The notes under the pieces: generated by a model
The model's input: only the letters and a program-made list of their open reading frames with translations
What the model was told of the DNA's origin: nothing
Database searches by the model: none
Translations under genes and position numbers: made by a program
Assembly: GCF_000316115.1 (NCBI RefSeq)
Contig: NZ_JH993797.1
Span: forward strand, 1,288,486 to 1,352,485
Direction of reading: 5' to 3'
DNA length: 64,000 bases
Source of the DNA: Leptolyngbya sp. PCC 7375
GTDB taxonomy: Bacteria; Cyanobacteriota; Cyanobacteriia; Phormidesmidales; Phormidesmidaceae
In this document: piece after piece, positions 26,207-35,850 of the stretch
How the letters are laid out: every line of letters begins with the position of its first letter
Position numbering within the stretch: position 1 is the first letter of the stretch

Positions 26207-26318
26207 CGAGAAAAGAGTGAAGGATAAAGAGACTGAGCGACACCACCGAACTAGCTTGATGTTTTAAGTCCAATTTAAAACCCAAAACTCTTTCCTCACT
26301 CCCCATTCCTATTCCCCC

Positions 26319-26993
26319 ATGACCTCCCCCAACTCTTCCCAACAAGACTCTTCCCAAGCCACCCCCGTCGATAGCTCACCAAGTCCAGAACTCCTGGCCA
26401 TTCAGCAAATGATGGGTGAGATCTCAGCATTACGTGACGAAATCAGTCAGCTATCTGAACTGCCCCAACAGGTGCGCCAGATCGAACGTCGTCTGATGGT
26501 TGTCGGCGATCTCTACCGATATGAAACATTGCATGGGCAGCTATCCAACCAAGAATGGTTTGCCGCTGATAAAGAAACGGTTCGGCTGATTGCCGATATT
26601 GCCGGTGTTTCCGATCTAGAAGACCTTAGTCCCCGCGAGATTCGTAGTTTTTCCTGTGGTGAGCTACAGGTGATCGATCGATTATGGTCCACCTATAGCG
26701 AAGGACACTTTGGCTTTAGTGTACAGCTAAAAATTTACCAAGAGCTGGGCGGTAGCCTGGAAAGCACCATTGGTGAAGACCTGCAGCTGACCCAGCGATG
26801 GGGCGCTGCCCTGGGTTGGCGTGAGGGGGTTAGTGAACAAACCCCTACAGGTAATCGCTGGCGCAAATGTGATGAATTAGATTTTTCCCTCAACGCGCCT
26901 AAGGGGTGTCATCCATCTCGTTGGTGGAACTCTCCCTATGGGTCTCGGATGACGAATTATTTTCTAAATCGACTGATCACCTGTGATATGTAG
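26319..26993 (+). CDS. GUN4-domain protein inside the RND efflux operon
   Basis: The 224-residue protein has a variable, S/T/Q-rich N-terminus and a coiled region (LRDEISQLSELPQQVRQIER), followed from about residue 68 by a GUN4 domain. This is seen in YETLHGQLSNQEWFAADKET, ELQVIDRLWSTYSEGHFGFS, QRWGAALGWREG and the PKGCHPSRWW loop. GUN4 binds protoporphyrin and Mg-protoporphyrin and stimulates Mg-chelatase; cyanobacteria also have many GUN4-domain proteins of unknown function. Its place between adaptor and pump genes suggests a role with this efflux system, for instance tetrapyrrole sensing or export. That is an inference from gene order only. The start ATG at 26319 fits. Confidence 0.82.
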   Translation: MTSPNSSQQDSSQATPVDSSPSPELLAIQQMMGEISALRDEISQLSELPQQVRQIERRLMVVGDLYRYETLHGQLSNQEWFAADKETVRLIADIAGVSDLEDLSPREIRSFSCGELQVIDRLWSTYSEGHFGFSVQLKIYQELGGSLESTIGEDLQLTQRWGAALGWREGVSEQTPTGNRWRKCDELDFSLNAPKGCHPSRWWNSPYGSRMTNYFLNRLITCDM

Positions 26994-27166
26994 CTCCCTG
27001 TAGGGGGCAGGCACACTCCCGAACGGGGTAGATATTCACCTGAACTGGGCAGATACAAGGCGCAGCCCCTACCAGATTATCCCTTTTTAATTGGGGTGAC
27101 AGAATTCGGATTTAGGCACCTCCATTCCCTACTCTCCATTGCCCACTCCCTACCCTCCATTGCCCC

Positions 27167-30100
27167 ATGTTTGTCGAAACCTTTATCCGTCGGCCCGTTC
27201 TCACCATGGTGCTCTCCATCATCATTTTTATGGTGGGAGTCATTGTGATTCCAACGTTACCTGTGGAACAGTATCCTGACATTAGTCCGGTGCAGGTGGT
27301 TGTCAGTGCCAACTACATTGGTGCCAGCTCTGAGGTGGTGGAAGAAACTGTCACCACTGTGCTGGAAAGAGAGATTAATGGCGTCAATGGGATGCGCTAT
27401 ATGAACTCCACCAGCAGTGACGATGGTACGAGTTCAATTACCGTGACGTTTCGTCAGGGCTATAACCTGGATATTGCGGCAGTTGACGTGCTCAATCGGG
27501 TTTCAATTGTTACCCCTCAGCTCCCTCAGGAGGTGCAGCGTACAGGGGTTGCAGTGAGAAAACAGTCCAGCAGCGTGGTGGTGGGGATGGCCATTTACAG
27601 TGAAGAAGAAGGGCTGTACGACGATAACTTTATTAGTAACTACGCTGACCTCTACGTTCTGGATGCCCTGCGACGAATTCCAGGGGTGGCTCAATTACAG
27701 CCATTTGGTGAGCGGCGCTATGCCATGCGACTGTGGCTTGACCCGGCGAGGATGGCGGCTCGTGATATCACCACTGAGGATTTGGTGGATGTCATTGAGG
27801 AGCAAAACCTGCAGGTGGGGGCAGGCAGCATTGGCCAACCGCCGACAGAAGACGGCCTTAGCTATCAGTTAACCCTGCGCACCCAGGGTCGCTTAGAAGA
27901 TGTGAGCGAGTTTGAAAACCTGGTCATCAAAACTGAAGACGATGGCAATCTAGTCTATTTTCGTGATATTGGTCGTGCAGAGTTGGGTGCGGAAAGCTAC
28001 AACACCTTTGCTCGCTATCGACAACAGGGGGCTATTGGCTATCGGATTGTACAAACACCAGGGACCAACGCTCTAGAGTCTACCAATGCCGTCAAAGCTA
28101 CCATGGCTGAACTGGCAGAAGACTTTCCTCCAGGATTGACCTATGCGGTCCCCTATGACCCTTCCCTGTTTGTGGTGGAATCAAGAAAAGAGGTGGTCAA
28201 TACCCTGTTCCAGGCAATTGTGTTGGTGGTGCTGGTGTTGTTTTTGTTTCTCCAAAACTGGCGAGCCACCATCGTGCCTGCGGTAGTGATTCCGGTGGCG
28301 TTAATTGGTACATTTGCGTTTATCAAGGCATTTAATTTTTCTATCAATAGTCTCACTCTGTTTGGTTTAATTCTGGCGACAGGTATGGTGGTGGATGATG
28401 CCATCGTTGTGGTAGAAGACATTGCTGGCAAAATCCAGGATAAGGGTATGCGGCCTCACCTGGCTGCGATTGAAGCCATGCGTGAGCTGACAGGGGCGGT
28501 GATTGCCACCTCGCTAGTGCTGTTAGCTGTATTTATTCCAGTGGCCTTTTTTCCGGGGACGACAGGACAGCTTTATCGCCAATTTGCTCTAACCATTGCT
28601 TTTGCTGTTACTATTTCCACTTTTAATGCTCTGAGTTTGACGCCTGCTTTATCGGCGCTGTTAATTCGTTCAGGGCAACAGCCTGGTGGTTGGCTGGGGC
28701 GATTTTTTGGTTGGGTAAACAGCGGTATTGATGCTATGCGTCTTGGCTATCAGGTAGGTTTGGGACGCCTCACCCGCCTAAAAACAACAGTGCTGATTTT
28801 GTTTGTTGCCGCCCTGGGTGTTGCCGCCTGGCTTTATACCTCAGTACCGACAGCGTTTTTGCCAGAGGAAGACCAGGGCTATTTAATTAGCCTGGTGCAG
28901 GGACCCGAAGGATCTTCGGTAGACTACACCAGTGACATCATTGAACAGGTAGATCAAACTTATCTTGGTATTCCTGAAGTGGAGGGTACCTTCTCCTTAG
29001 GCGGGTTTGGTTTTAGCGGTAATATTCCCAACAACGGTGTGATTTTTTCTCCCCTGATTCCCTGGGGTGAGCGCCCGAGAGAAGAGCAATCGGCTCAGTC
29101 TGTACTGGGTCAGGTGTGGCCACAGTTTGGTCAGATTAAGGAAGCCAATGTGATTGCCTTTAATCCCCCGACTATTCAGGGATTAGGCAGCATTAGCGGT
29201 TTTGTCTTTCAGCTACAGGACCGGGGCAATAACGATCTGCAAACATTTATGCAGGCCAAGGATGAACTTGTGGCAGCGGCCAATGCAGCTCCAGAATTGC
29301 AGAATGTTTTCACTACCTACACGGCCAATGCACCGCAGTTAGATGTGGATATTGATCGCAGTTTGGCAAAAGCGATGCAGGTGAATATTGATGAGATTCT
29401 AAATACGTTACAGGGCTTTTTGGGTTCGCGCTATGTTAACGATTTCAATGCCTTTGGCCGTACTTATCGGGTTTACATGCAGGCCGATGCCCAGTTTCGT
29501 TCGAATCCTAGCGATATTGGCAATCTCTATGTGAGGTCTGAGACTGGGGAGATGATCCCTCTGGATACTTTGGTGACTATTTCACCCACTACGGGACCCC
29601 AAACCATCAATCATTACAATCTGTTTCGTTCTATTGAAATCAATGGTTCGCCAGCAGCAGGCTACAGTTCTGGACAAGCGATCGCAGCTATGGAACGCAT
29701 CGCCAGTGAAATCCTGCCCACATCCATGGGGTTTGAATGGTCCGGTATCTCTTTAGAAGAACTAGAATCCGGTGGCCAGGCTCCGATTATCTTTGGTTTG
29801 GGCATTATTTTTGTTTTCTTGGTGCTGGCGGCCCAATATGAGAACTTTATTGACCCAGTGATTATTTTGTTGGCGGTACCGCTAGCCATGTTGGGTGCAC
29901 TGCTGGCGATTTCTATGCGGGGATTGCCAAACGATGTCTATTGCCAGGTGGGTCTGGTAATGCTGATTGGTTTAGCCAGTAAAAACGCAATTCTGATTGT
30001 GGAATTTGCTAATCAGCTAAGAGATGAAGGTTTATCCATTGTACGTGCAGCTGTAGAAGCTGCTCAGCAACGGCTGCGACCCATTATCATGACTGCCATT

Positions 30101-30355
30101 TCCACCCTGTTGGGGATTTTTCCTCTAGTAATTGCCACAGGAGCCGGATCCGCCAGTCGTCAATCTCTGGGCACTGCTGTTTTTGGTGGCATGATCGTCT
30201 CCACAGTGTTGAGCCTGTTTGTTGTGCCAGTGCTCTATATCGTCATTGTCAGTTTCTTTTGCCGGTTTAAGGATAACTGTCGTGACCTATCACCGATACC
30301 ACCAGAGGTTTCTACAGAAGCAACACCTGAGATGGCACTTGCGGCTCGCAAATAA
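27167..30355 (+). CDS. RND efflux pump, AcrB-like (HAE-1 type)
   Basis: The 1,062-residue inner-membrane pump has twelve transmembrane helices and two large periplasmic loops. It opens with FVETFIRRPVLTMVLSIIIF and QYPDISPVQVVVSANYIGAS, as in AcrB. The proton-relay residues are present: the paired aspartates in TGMVVDDAIVVVEDI (helix 4) and the lysine in IGLASKNAILIVEFA (helix 10). It should export hydrophobic drugs or metabolites by proton antiport. Its adaptor is two genes upstream; no TolC-like gene is visible, so the outer-membrane channel is shared. ATG 27167 begins 173 bp after the GUN4-domain gene. Confidence 0.95.
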   Translation: MFVETFIRRPVLTMVLSIIIFMVGVIVIPTLPVEQYPDISPVQVVVSANYIGASSEVVEETVTTVLEREINGVNGMRYMNSTSSDDGTSSITVTFRQGYNLDIAAVDVLNRVSIVTPQLPQEVQRTGVAVRKQSSSVVVGMAIYSEEEGLYDDNFISNYADLYVLDALRRIPGVAQLQPFGERRYAMRLWLDPARMAARDITTEDLVDVIEEQNLQVGAGSIGQPPTEDGLSYQLTLRTQGRLEDVSEFENLVIKTEDDGNLVYFRDIGRAELGAESYNTFARYRQQGAIGYRIVQTPGTNALESTNAVKATMAELAEDFPPGLTYAVPYDPSLFVVESRKEVVNTLFQAIVLVVLVLFLFLQNWRATIVPAVVIPVALIGTFAFIKAFNFSINSLTLFGLILATGMVVDDAIVVVEDIAGKIQDKGMRPHLAAIEAMRELTGAVIATSLVLLAVFIPVAFFPGTTGQLYRQFALTIAFAVTISTFNALSLTPALSALLIRSGQQPGGWLGRFFGWVNSGIDAMRLGYQVGLGRLTRLKTTVLILFVAALGVAAWLYTSVPTAFLPEEDQGYLISLVQGPEGSSVDYTSDIIEQVDQTYLGIPEVEGTFSLGGFGFSGNIPNNGVIFSPLIPWGERPREEQSAQSVLGQVWPQFGQIKEANVIAFNPPTIQGLGSISGFVFQLQDRGNNDLQTFMQAKDELVAAANAAPELQNVFTTYTANAPQLDVDIDRSLAKAMQVNIDEILNTLQGFLGSRYVNDFNAFGRTYRVYMQADAQFRSNPSDIGNLYVRSETGEMIPLDTLVTISPTTGPQTINHYNLFRSIEINGSPAAGYSSGQAIAAMERIASEILPTSMGFEWSGISLEELESGGQAPIIFGLGIIFVFLVLAAQYENFIDPVIILLAVPLAMLGALLAISMRGLPNDVYCQVGLVMLIGLASKNAILIVEFANQLRDEGLSIVRAAVEAAQQRLRPIIMTAISTLLGIFPLVIATGAGSASRQSLGTAVFGGMIVSTVLSLFVVPVLYIVIVSFFCRFKDNCRDLSPIPPEVSTEATPEMALAARK

Positions 30356-30408
30356 ACACACAATCTGCCGATGTTTGTCTATCGTTGGGGTAATTACAAA
30401 CAGGAGAG

Positions 30409-31635
30409 ATGGCAATGCTCCGATATAGATTAAGTTCCATCGTTGGAGCGGTCATGGCTGGGTCCATGGTGTTGAGCTGTGCGACGTCTAATCCAGAGCA
30501 GTCAGCGACCTCGCCTGGTGCTCCGACAGAGACTGCATTGTCTAATAACTCAGATCTTTCCAGCCAGGCCCAGGCAGAGAGCCTACAACAAACCATTCTG
30601 GTAGAACCCTTAGAGCATCCCTGGGGAATGGCCTGGCTACCGGATGGCACCCTGATGGTGACCGAACGTCCAGGACGGGTGCGGCTCATTAAGGAAGGTG
30701 GTTTTCTGGATCCCACCCCCGTGTCGGGTGTGCCTGATGTATTTGCCGCTGGCCAGGGCGGTTTAATGGATGTGTCAGTGCATCCTCAGTTTGCGGAAAA
30801 TCAGTGGGTCTATTTCACCTATGCCGCTGGTTCCTCGGGGGCAAATCAGACCCGTATAGCCCGCGCACAATTTGATGGTGATACCCTCTCTGATTGGACC
30901 GTCATCTTTGAGGTGAATCGGACTAAACAGGGTAGCCAGCATTTTGGCTCGCGCATTAGCTGGTTGCCGGATAATACAATGCTGATTTCCATTGGGGATG
31001 GCGGGAATCCACCGCTGCAGCTAGAGGGTGAGCTGATCCGGCATCAGGCGCAAAAGCTGGATAGTCATTTAGGTAAAGTGCTTCGCCTCAACGACGATGG
31101 CTCTGTGCCAGAGGACAATCCCTTTGCCACTATGCCAGACGCTGATCCCGCTGTTTGGAGCTATGGCCATCGCAATATTCAAGGACTGATGGTAGACCCC
31201 ATCACCGGTGAGGCTTGGGCCACGGAGCATGGCTCACGGGGCGGCGACGAGCTGAATCGGGTGGACCCAGGTGAGAACTATGGTTGGCCATTGGTGACCC
31301 ACAGTCGGGAGTATACCGGCGGCGAAATTTCATCGGAGCGATCGCGACCGGGTATGGTCGATCCTCTGGTGGTTTGGACACCTGCGATCGCACCTTCTGG
31401 TTTACTCGTTTACCAGGGCGATCGCTTCCCTGATTGGCAAGGTGATCTATTCGCTGGTGGTCTGGTCTCGCAAGATGTGCGACACATTGCCCTGGATGAT
31501 ATTGGCATGGTTGTCAGTGAAACACCTATCCCCATTGGCCAGCGTGTGCGGGATGTGCGCCAGGGGCCGGACGGGCTGATTTATATTTTGACCGATGAAC
31601 CCAACGGGCGGCTGATTCGGTTAGAGCCAGGGTAA
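30409..31635 (+). CDS. PQQ-dependent sugar dehydrogenase-type lipoprotein (Asd/YliI family)
   Basis: The 408-residue protein begins with a lipoprotein signal whose lipobox is MVLSC (cysteine at residue 24). The mature part is a six-bladed propeller of the glucose/sorbosone dehydrogenase family: HPWGMAWLPDGTLMVTERPG, GGLMDVSVHPQFAENQWVYF, ISWLPDNTMLISIGDGG, YGHRNIQGLMVDPITGEAWA and EHGSRGGDELNRVDPGENYG. Relatives such as E. coli YliI oxidise aldoses with PQQ in the periplasm. A ribosome site (AGGAGAG) precedes ATG 30409; a second ATG at 30415 is also possible. It follows the RND pump by 53 bp and may be in the same transcript. Confidence 0.9.
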   Translation: MAMLRYRLSSIVGAVMAGSMVLSCATSNPEQSATSPGAPTETALSNNSDLSSQAQAESLQQTILVEPLEHPWGMAWLPDGTLMVTERPGRVRLIKEGGFLDPTPVSGVPDVFAAGQGGLMDVSVHPQFAENQWVYFTYAAGSSGANQTRIARAQFDGDTLSDWTVIFEVNRTKQGSQHFGSRISWLPDNTMLISIGDGGNPPLQLEGELIRHQAQKLDSHLGKVLRLNDDGSVPEDNPFATMPDADPAVWSYGHRNIQGLMVDPITGEAWATEHGSRGGDELNRVDPGENYGWPLVTHSREYTGGEISSERSRPGMVDPLVVWTPAIAPSGLLVYQGDRFPDWQGDLFAGGLVSQDVRHIALDDIGMVVSETPIPIGQRVRDVRQGPDGLIYILTDEPNGRLIRLEPG

Positions 31636-31983
31636 TCGCTAGGGGACATGCGTTGGGTGTTAAAGATTCTGGAAATAGCCTGAGAACCTAAAGATTCTTA
31701 AAACCAAAGAAGACTTTCTATAACAGAGATACCTTTTACCCGGACCTCGCCGTAACCCAATCTTCACCAGAATGTTTGCGCTCAGCGATCACCCTGTCGG
31801 GGGAAACCCCAGCTTGCTTAAGTGGTGTAGCTGATGTGGCTTCGAACAAGGGAGTTTAGGCCCCCACATTAGCAGGGTAAACCCCAGTATGCCTAGGTAG
31901 ACTAGCTTAGAAATTTCCGGAAAGGAGGAAAGCCCTGGGCAACCCTCTACCCCCCTACCAATCCCCCAAACAAAAATCCCCCC
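31636..31983. other. Intergenic region before the MerR gene
   Basis: About 350 bp with no gene that I can support. There is a loosely repeated phrase, GGGGAAACCCCAG and GGGTAAACCCCAG (near 31800 and 31877), set in similar contexts, which suggests an old duplication. The last 60 bp are C-rich on the plus strand. Confidence 0.45.
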
Positions 31984-32014
31984 TTGACTTAGAGCCCACT
32001 CTAACTCCTAACCT
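31984..32014 (+). promoter_or_regulatory. MerR-type promoter with 19-bp spacer and dyad, leaderless
   Basis: TTGACT (31984-31989) and TAACCT (32009-32014) are separated by 19 bp rather than 17. The spacer contains the dyad TTAGAG-CCCA-CTCTAA (31989-32004). A stretched spacer with an internal dyad is the classic target of MerR-family regulators, which twist the DNA to activate. The ATG at 32021 is only 7 nt from the -10 box, so the transcript should be leaderless. The same arrangement stands before the MerR-propeller gene at 43216. Confidence 0.85.
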
Positions 32015-32020
32015 AGGCTT

Positions 32021-32413
32021 ATGGACCAGGCACTCACCATCCAACAAGTCGCCCAAGCCACCGGCCTGAGCACCCATACCCTGCGCTACTACGAACGCTG
32101 TGACCTAATTGCCCCCATCCATCGGGCCAGCAACGGTCACCGTCGTTACTCAGCGCAGGATATCCGCTGGATTCAGTTTCTCACCAAACTGCGAATGACC
32201 GGCATGCCCATTCGTCAGATTCAGCAATATGCCACACTGCTACGCCAACATCCTGACGCCGTACAAGAACGGCGCGCCTTGCTAGAAGCCCATCGCCAAA
32301 CCGTTGTGCAACAACTACAGGAGCTACAAGAAAACCTCACCGTAATCGACTGGAAAATTCAACACTATAAAGAGATTGAAACCAAGCTATCCGAAACACC
32401 TGTGCAAACATAA
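32021..32413 (+). CDS. MerR-family transcriptional regulator
   Basis: The 130-residue protein has the MerR winged helix at its N-terminus: [20 protein letters not shown], then [20 protein letters not shown] and [20 protein letters not shown]. The long dimerisation helix follows ([20 protein letters not shown]). There is no cysteine cluster, so it is not a metal sensor of the MerR/CueR type. It most resembles regulators found with aldo-keto reductases and carboxymuconolactone decarboxylase-like genes. It overlaps its own predicted operator region, implying autoregulation. The next gene starts 14 bp downstream. Confidence 0.9.
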   Translation: MDQALTIQQVAQATGLSTHTLRYYERCDLIAPIHRASNGHRRYSAQDIRWIQFLTKLRMTGMPIRQIQQYATLLRQHPDAVQERRALLEAHRQTVVQQLQELQENLTVIDWKIQHYKEIETKLSETPVQT

Positions 32414-32427
32414 CCCCGGAGAACATT

Positions 32428-32841
32428 ATGAATTCCGTTGCCCAGTCTGCGCCCTCTGAGCGTTACCAGCATGGCTGGCAAATGCTCAAAACCATTGACG
32501 GCGAAGCCGGAGAAAAAGTAATCGATAGTCTGCAATCCATCGCCCCCGATCTAGCCCGCTACATCATCGAATTTCCCTTTGGGGACATCTATACCCGTCC
32601 GGGTTTAGATCTAAAATCCCGAGAAATTGCCACCCTCGCCGCCCTAACAGCGTTAGGGAATGCCCAACCGCAGCTCAAAGTTCACATTCACGCCGCCCTG
32701 AATGTCGGCTGTACCGCCCAAGAGATTGTTGAAGTTGTTATGCAGATGGCCGTATATGCAGGATTCCCCGCTGCCCTCAACGGCATGACTGCCGTTAAGC
32801 AGGTCTTTGCAGAGCGCAATATCCACCTAACTGGAGAATAA
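32428..32841 (+). CDS. Carboxymuconolactone decarboxylase-family (AhpD-like) protein
   Basis: The 137-residue protein matches the CMD family: [60 protein letters not shown] and [18 protein letters not shown]. Family members include gamma-carboxymuconolactone decarboxylase and AhpD-type peroxidase partners; the AhpD CXXC is absent here, so a disulfide role is unlikely. Histidine residues around [10 protein letters not shown] may be catalytic. It lies between the MerR gene and a ruined aldo-keto reductase, a common three-gene arrangement. Substrate unknown. Confidence 0.87.
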   Translation: MNSVAQSAPSERYQHGWQMLKTIDGEAGEKVIDSLQSIAPDLARYIIEFPFGDIYTRPGLDLKSREIATLAALTALGNAQPQLKVHIHAALNVGCTAQEIVEVVMQMAVYAGFPAALNGMTAVKQVFAERNIHLTGE

Positions 32842-32845
32842 ACCC

Positions 32846-33035
32846 ATGAAAACTCGAAAATGGCGATGACATTGTTCCCATTCCCGGCACCAAACGTCGG
32901 CAGTATTTAGAAGAGAATGCAGCCGCTGTCACTATCCAGCTCACCCCGGCTGAGATTCAACGTATTGAAGCCGTTGCACCTCAAGGCATTGCTGCCGGAG
33001 AACGTTATCCCGATATGAGCAGCGTCAATCGTTAA
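32846..33035 (+). pseudogene. Aldo-keto reductase with most of the gene deleted
   Basis: ATG 32846 starts MKTRK, the usual first residues of this reductase type, and within a few bases the sequence jumps to a C-terminal frame (32862-33035): [51 protein letters not shown]. The first block is the aldo-keto reductase NADPH-binding C-terminal motif. About 250 codons are missing and the two parts are in different frames. The third gene of the MerR-CMD-AKR operon is thus lost. Its end overlaps the end of the convergent DICT-GAF gene by four bases. Confidence 0.85.
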
Positions 33036-34150
33036 ATAGCCATATCTATGCGGTGCGGCACCCCATGGACAGAAGCATGGTTGGAGTTTTTTGTACCATT
33101 AGGCTGATTTTTTTTAACTAATAGCTGCTCAAATTGCAACGCAACAACCTTGGCAATGGCCATCAGCGTTTTAGCATCCTCATCGTTCCAATGATTTGGT
33201 TCAGGTGCACCAATGGAAATTGCCCCTGAAATTTTACGACAGACGAGCGGTGCCGCAATTAATGATTGAGCTGTGGGCATCACCACGTCTACGTCCGTTC
33301 GTTGATTAGTATCTCGAATCTGTACCAGACGTCCCTGGCACATGACCTGTCCGCTGATACCATTAGCCAAGGCAATTTTGCGACCCTTACCATTGGCTTC
33401 ACCCACAAGCACCGGAACGGTGTAGTAATCGTTATCAAGTTTGAACGAAATGGCTACACCAGCCGCCCCAAAGACAGATTGCAAAATAATAGCCGTATTC
33501 TGCAACAGTTTTGATGGGCTGTTAGATGACATTTCTGCAATATTGTGCACAGTACGAAGCTGTTGCCAGCGACGCTGGCTCACCTTGTCAGTTTGCTCAA
33601 TCAACTCCAGCATGCGACTGTTGATCTCAGCAATGTGCATATACTGCTGACTGTAGAGGCGCTCCTTTACGGGGCGATACATGGATTCCATTACCTGGGA
33701 CATGAGCAAGGCAATGCGATCTACCACAGCTTCGTCATAGGACCATAGCGCATCGTATTGACGCCCACTGGTACCAGGCTGGTTTTCAGTTTCTTGAGCC
33801 ACTAAGGTCGCCCAAAATTCAGACGTGTCAACAAACAAAAACCATTCCTGTGCCAGAGCCGCCGTAGGACTCAGCTCAATAAATTCTACCCCTTGGATTG
33901 AAGGTGGCTGACAATCTGGCACACCGAACACATAGACCCGTCGACACACTGAGCCCAACCGGCTGTAACGGCGCATTTGTTCGGGAAAATTTGAAAAGCG
34001 CTGGAAACCTGCGTAAAAATCAACCGCCAATTGATGCTGAAGAATCTGATCTTCAATCTGCTGACTGATCACGTTCATCATTTCAACCGAGCGCGTAAAG
34101 CGCAGGGTGTCGTATTGCCCTGCAATTGAGCGAAAGAGGGATATATCCAT
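33032..34150 (-). CDS. DICT-domain and GAF-domain sensory protein
   Basis: The 372-residue protein has an N-terminal helical region and a DICT-like sensory domain (about residues 25-170: [52 protein letters not shown]). A helical linker ([20 protein letters not shown]) leads to a GAF domain (about 215-365: [39 protein letters not shown]). DICT domains occur in cyanobacterial light- and nucleotide-signalling proteins. No output domain is attached and no chromophore-binding cysteine is evident in the GAF part, so it probably signals by protein contact. Start ATG 34150 was chosen. Confidence 0.75.
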   Translation of the reverse strand: MDISLFRSIAGQYDTLRFTRSVEMMNVISQQIEDQILQHQLAVDFYAGFQRFSNFPEQMRRYSRLGSVCRRVYVFGVPDCQPPSIQGVEFIELSPTAALAQEWFLFVDTSEFWATLVAQETENQPGTSGRQYDALWSYDEAVVDRIALLMSQVMESMYRPVKERLYSQQYMHIAEINSRMLELIEQTDKVSQRRWQQLRTVHNIAEMSSNSPSKLLQNTAIILQSVFGAAGVAISFKLDNDYYTVPVLVGEANGKGRKIALANGISGQVMCQGRLVQIRDTNQRTDVDVVMPTAQSLIAAPLVCRKISGAISIGAPEPNHWNDEDAKTLMAIAKVVALQFEQLLVKKNQPNGTKNSNHASVHGVPHRIDMAI

Positions 34151-34781
34151 CAAAAATACGCAGGCTGAACCTACTAGTAGACAAACCTAAACAACAACAA
34201 CATAGATGCCCCCAGTGCCATTGAGTACCTAGCAATAGTTCAAAATTTATTGAAACTGTTGCCTTGACATCGTCAATACTGGCTATTTTTAGTTGTACAT
34301 GTCCTTGTAGACATAAGCAATGAAAAGAGTTTCACAAGACTCTATTCATGGATGAGTTCACTCTTACACTACTCTAGCGTTTGCCACTAAATATTCCATC
34401 GCTCGACATTTTGACTCAAATGCCAAGAATGTTCTAAAGATAGAAGAATACTAGACATTTGACTATTTACTCTAACAGTTGAAGTCAAACACACACAGAA
34501 ACAGTCAATTTAGAGCTGAAATTGGACGAATAACGCTTGTTGTCAATTACTAGGATGATAACGTATTCAATTGACTTCAGGGAATGTTTCCCAGGAGTTC
34601 CATGGGTTAGCCTATAAAAGTGTTCTTAAAATAGGATAAATGACAGATACCAGCAGGTACCAATAGATGATATTTAGCGACGTGTTCTAAGGCACAGTTG
34701 CTGAGGGATGTTACACCAATAAATTGGAATTGCTTGCACATATGCTGACAACTGACGAGAACATTGTTTTGGAGGAGGGGT
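34151..34781. other. Long intergenic region, AT-rich, no gene seen
   Basis: About 630 bp separate the DICT-GAF gene from the HAD gene, which are divergent, so promoters for both should lie here. I see no open frame with coding character, no tandem repeat and no clear terminator. The region just before 34782 contains GGAGGAGG, the ribosome-binding site of the HAD gene. Confidence 0.5.
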
Positions 34782-35450
34782 ATGAAATATCGTGCGATCG
34801 CAACTGACTATGATGGCACATTAGCCACCGAGGGGCGTGTTGCCGACACCACATTGGCAGCTCTAAAGCGTTATCAGCAAGCAGGGGGCTTGCTATTAAT
34901 GGTAACTGGGCGAGAGTTGACAGATCTACAAGACGCTTTTTCAGCCCTGGCCATTTTTGATGGTGTCATCGTTGAGAACGGTGCGGTTTTCTATCACCCC
35001 GCCAGTGATCGGCTTCAACTGTTGGCGGACCCACCCCCTGACAAATTTATCGCCACCCTCAAAGCTCAGCAAGTGAGCCCAATCAACACAGGACATGTCA
35101 TTGTATCCACCTGGCAACCCCATGGAGCCGTGGTGCAGCAAACCATCCAATCCATGGGGTTAGCATCCCGGGTGATTATGAACAAACGGGCTGTCATGGT
35201 GTTGCCTGCCAACGTTACCAAAGCGACGGGGCTCAACGTGGCGTTGACTGAGCTGGGGCTGACGGCTAATCAAGTCGTCGGGATCGGTGATGCGGAAAAC
35301 GATTTTGACTTACTTAAAAGCTGTGGTTTGGGCGTCGCCGTCGCCAATGCTCTGCCAGCCGTTAAGGATATGGCTGACCACGTTACCACCCAATATCGCG
35401 GTGCTGGTGTAGAAGAGCTGGTTGATTGGATTTTAAATGGTGAACTGTGA
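34782..35450 (+). CDS. HAD-superfamily phosphatase (Cof-type)
   Basis: The 222-residue protein has all four HAD motifs: the nucleophile DYDGTLATEG at residues 9-18, the threonine in LLMVTGREL, a lysine before the last motif and GIGDAENDFDLLKSCG. The C-terminal AVANALPAVKDMADHVT is typical of the Cof/IIB subfamily, which hydrolyses sugar or coenzyme phosphates. ATG 34782 follows GGAGGAGG at ideal distance and replaces an upstream TTG at 34764. It stands alone. Confidence 0.9.
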   Translation: MKYRAIATDYDGTLATEGRVADTTLAALKRYQQAGGLLLMVTGRELTDLQDAFSALAIFDGVIVENGAVFYHPASDRLQLLADPPPDKFIATLKAQQVSPINTGHVIVSTWQPHGAVVQQTIQSMGLASRVIMNKRAVMVLPANVTKATGLNVALTELGLTANQVVGIGDAENDFDLLKSCGLGVAVANALPAVKDMADHVTTQYRGAGVEELVDWILNGEL

Positions 35451-35850
35451 TGTTGGTTTAGTGTAGTGACCAAGGGGCATTTCAGTAATTGTTATGGCCA
35501 CACGTCCACCTGACGTCCACCTGGCCGACAACATTGCCGACAATGGACCTAGATATTAAGGAATAACGCTCATAACAGTATTTCCTAAGTATCCATAAAA
35601 ATGATGTAACAAAGAACACGCTTATGTGGAGATAGTGTTACGTTACATCAAGTAAATTAGCAGGTGACAGCGTTGAGTTTGTCAGGATTAACGACATCTC
35701 CGTCTTTGACCGTTACCCATAAGATGAAGTAACCCGTTTATCTGTGACAGTCTGTGACAGTCTGTGACAGACCTGGATACTCTAAATGGCCAAACGCGAT
35801 AGGATAGGCGCTAACTTGGGCCATATCTACGTTCTATTCCGTGACTTGCC
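35451..35850. other. Intergenic region before the SNF2 gene
   Basis: About 400 bp with no supported gene. It holds two small repeats: ACGTCCACCTG twice near 35503-35523, and a 10-bp tandem array at 35741-35770. A short open frame starting at 35786 overlaps the SNF2 start and looks accidental. Confidence 0.5.
35741..35770. repeat. 10-bp tandem repeat, three copies
   Basis: TCTGTGACAG is repeated three times without change at 35741-35770, about 80 bp before the SNF2 start. CTGTGACAG is itself close to palindromic, so it could be an operator, or simple slippage. Confidence 0.85.
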
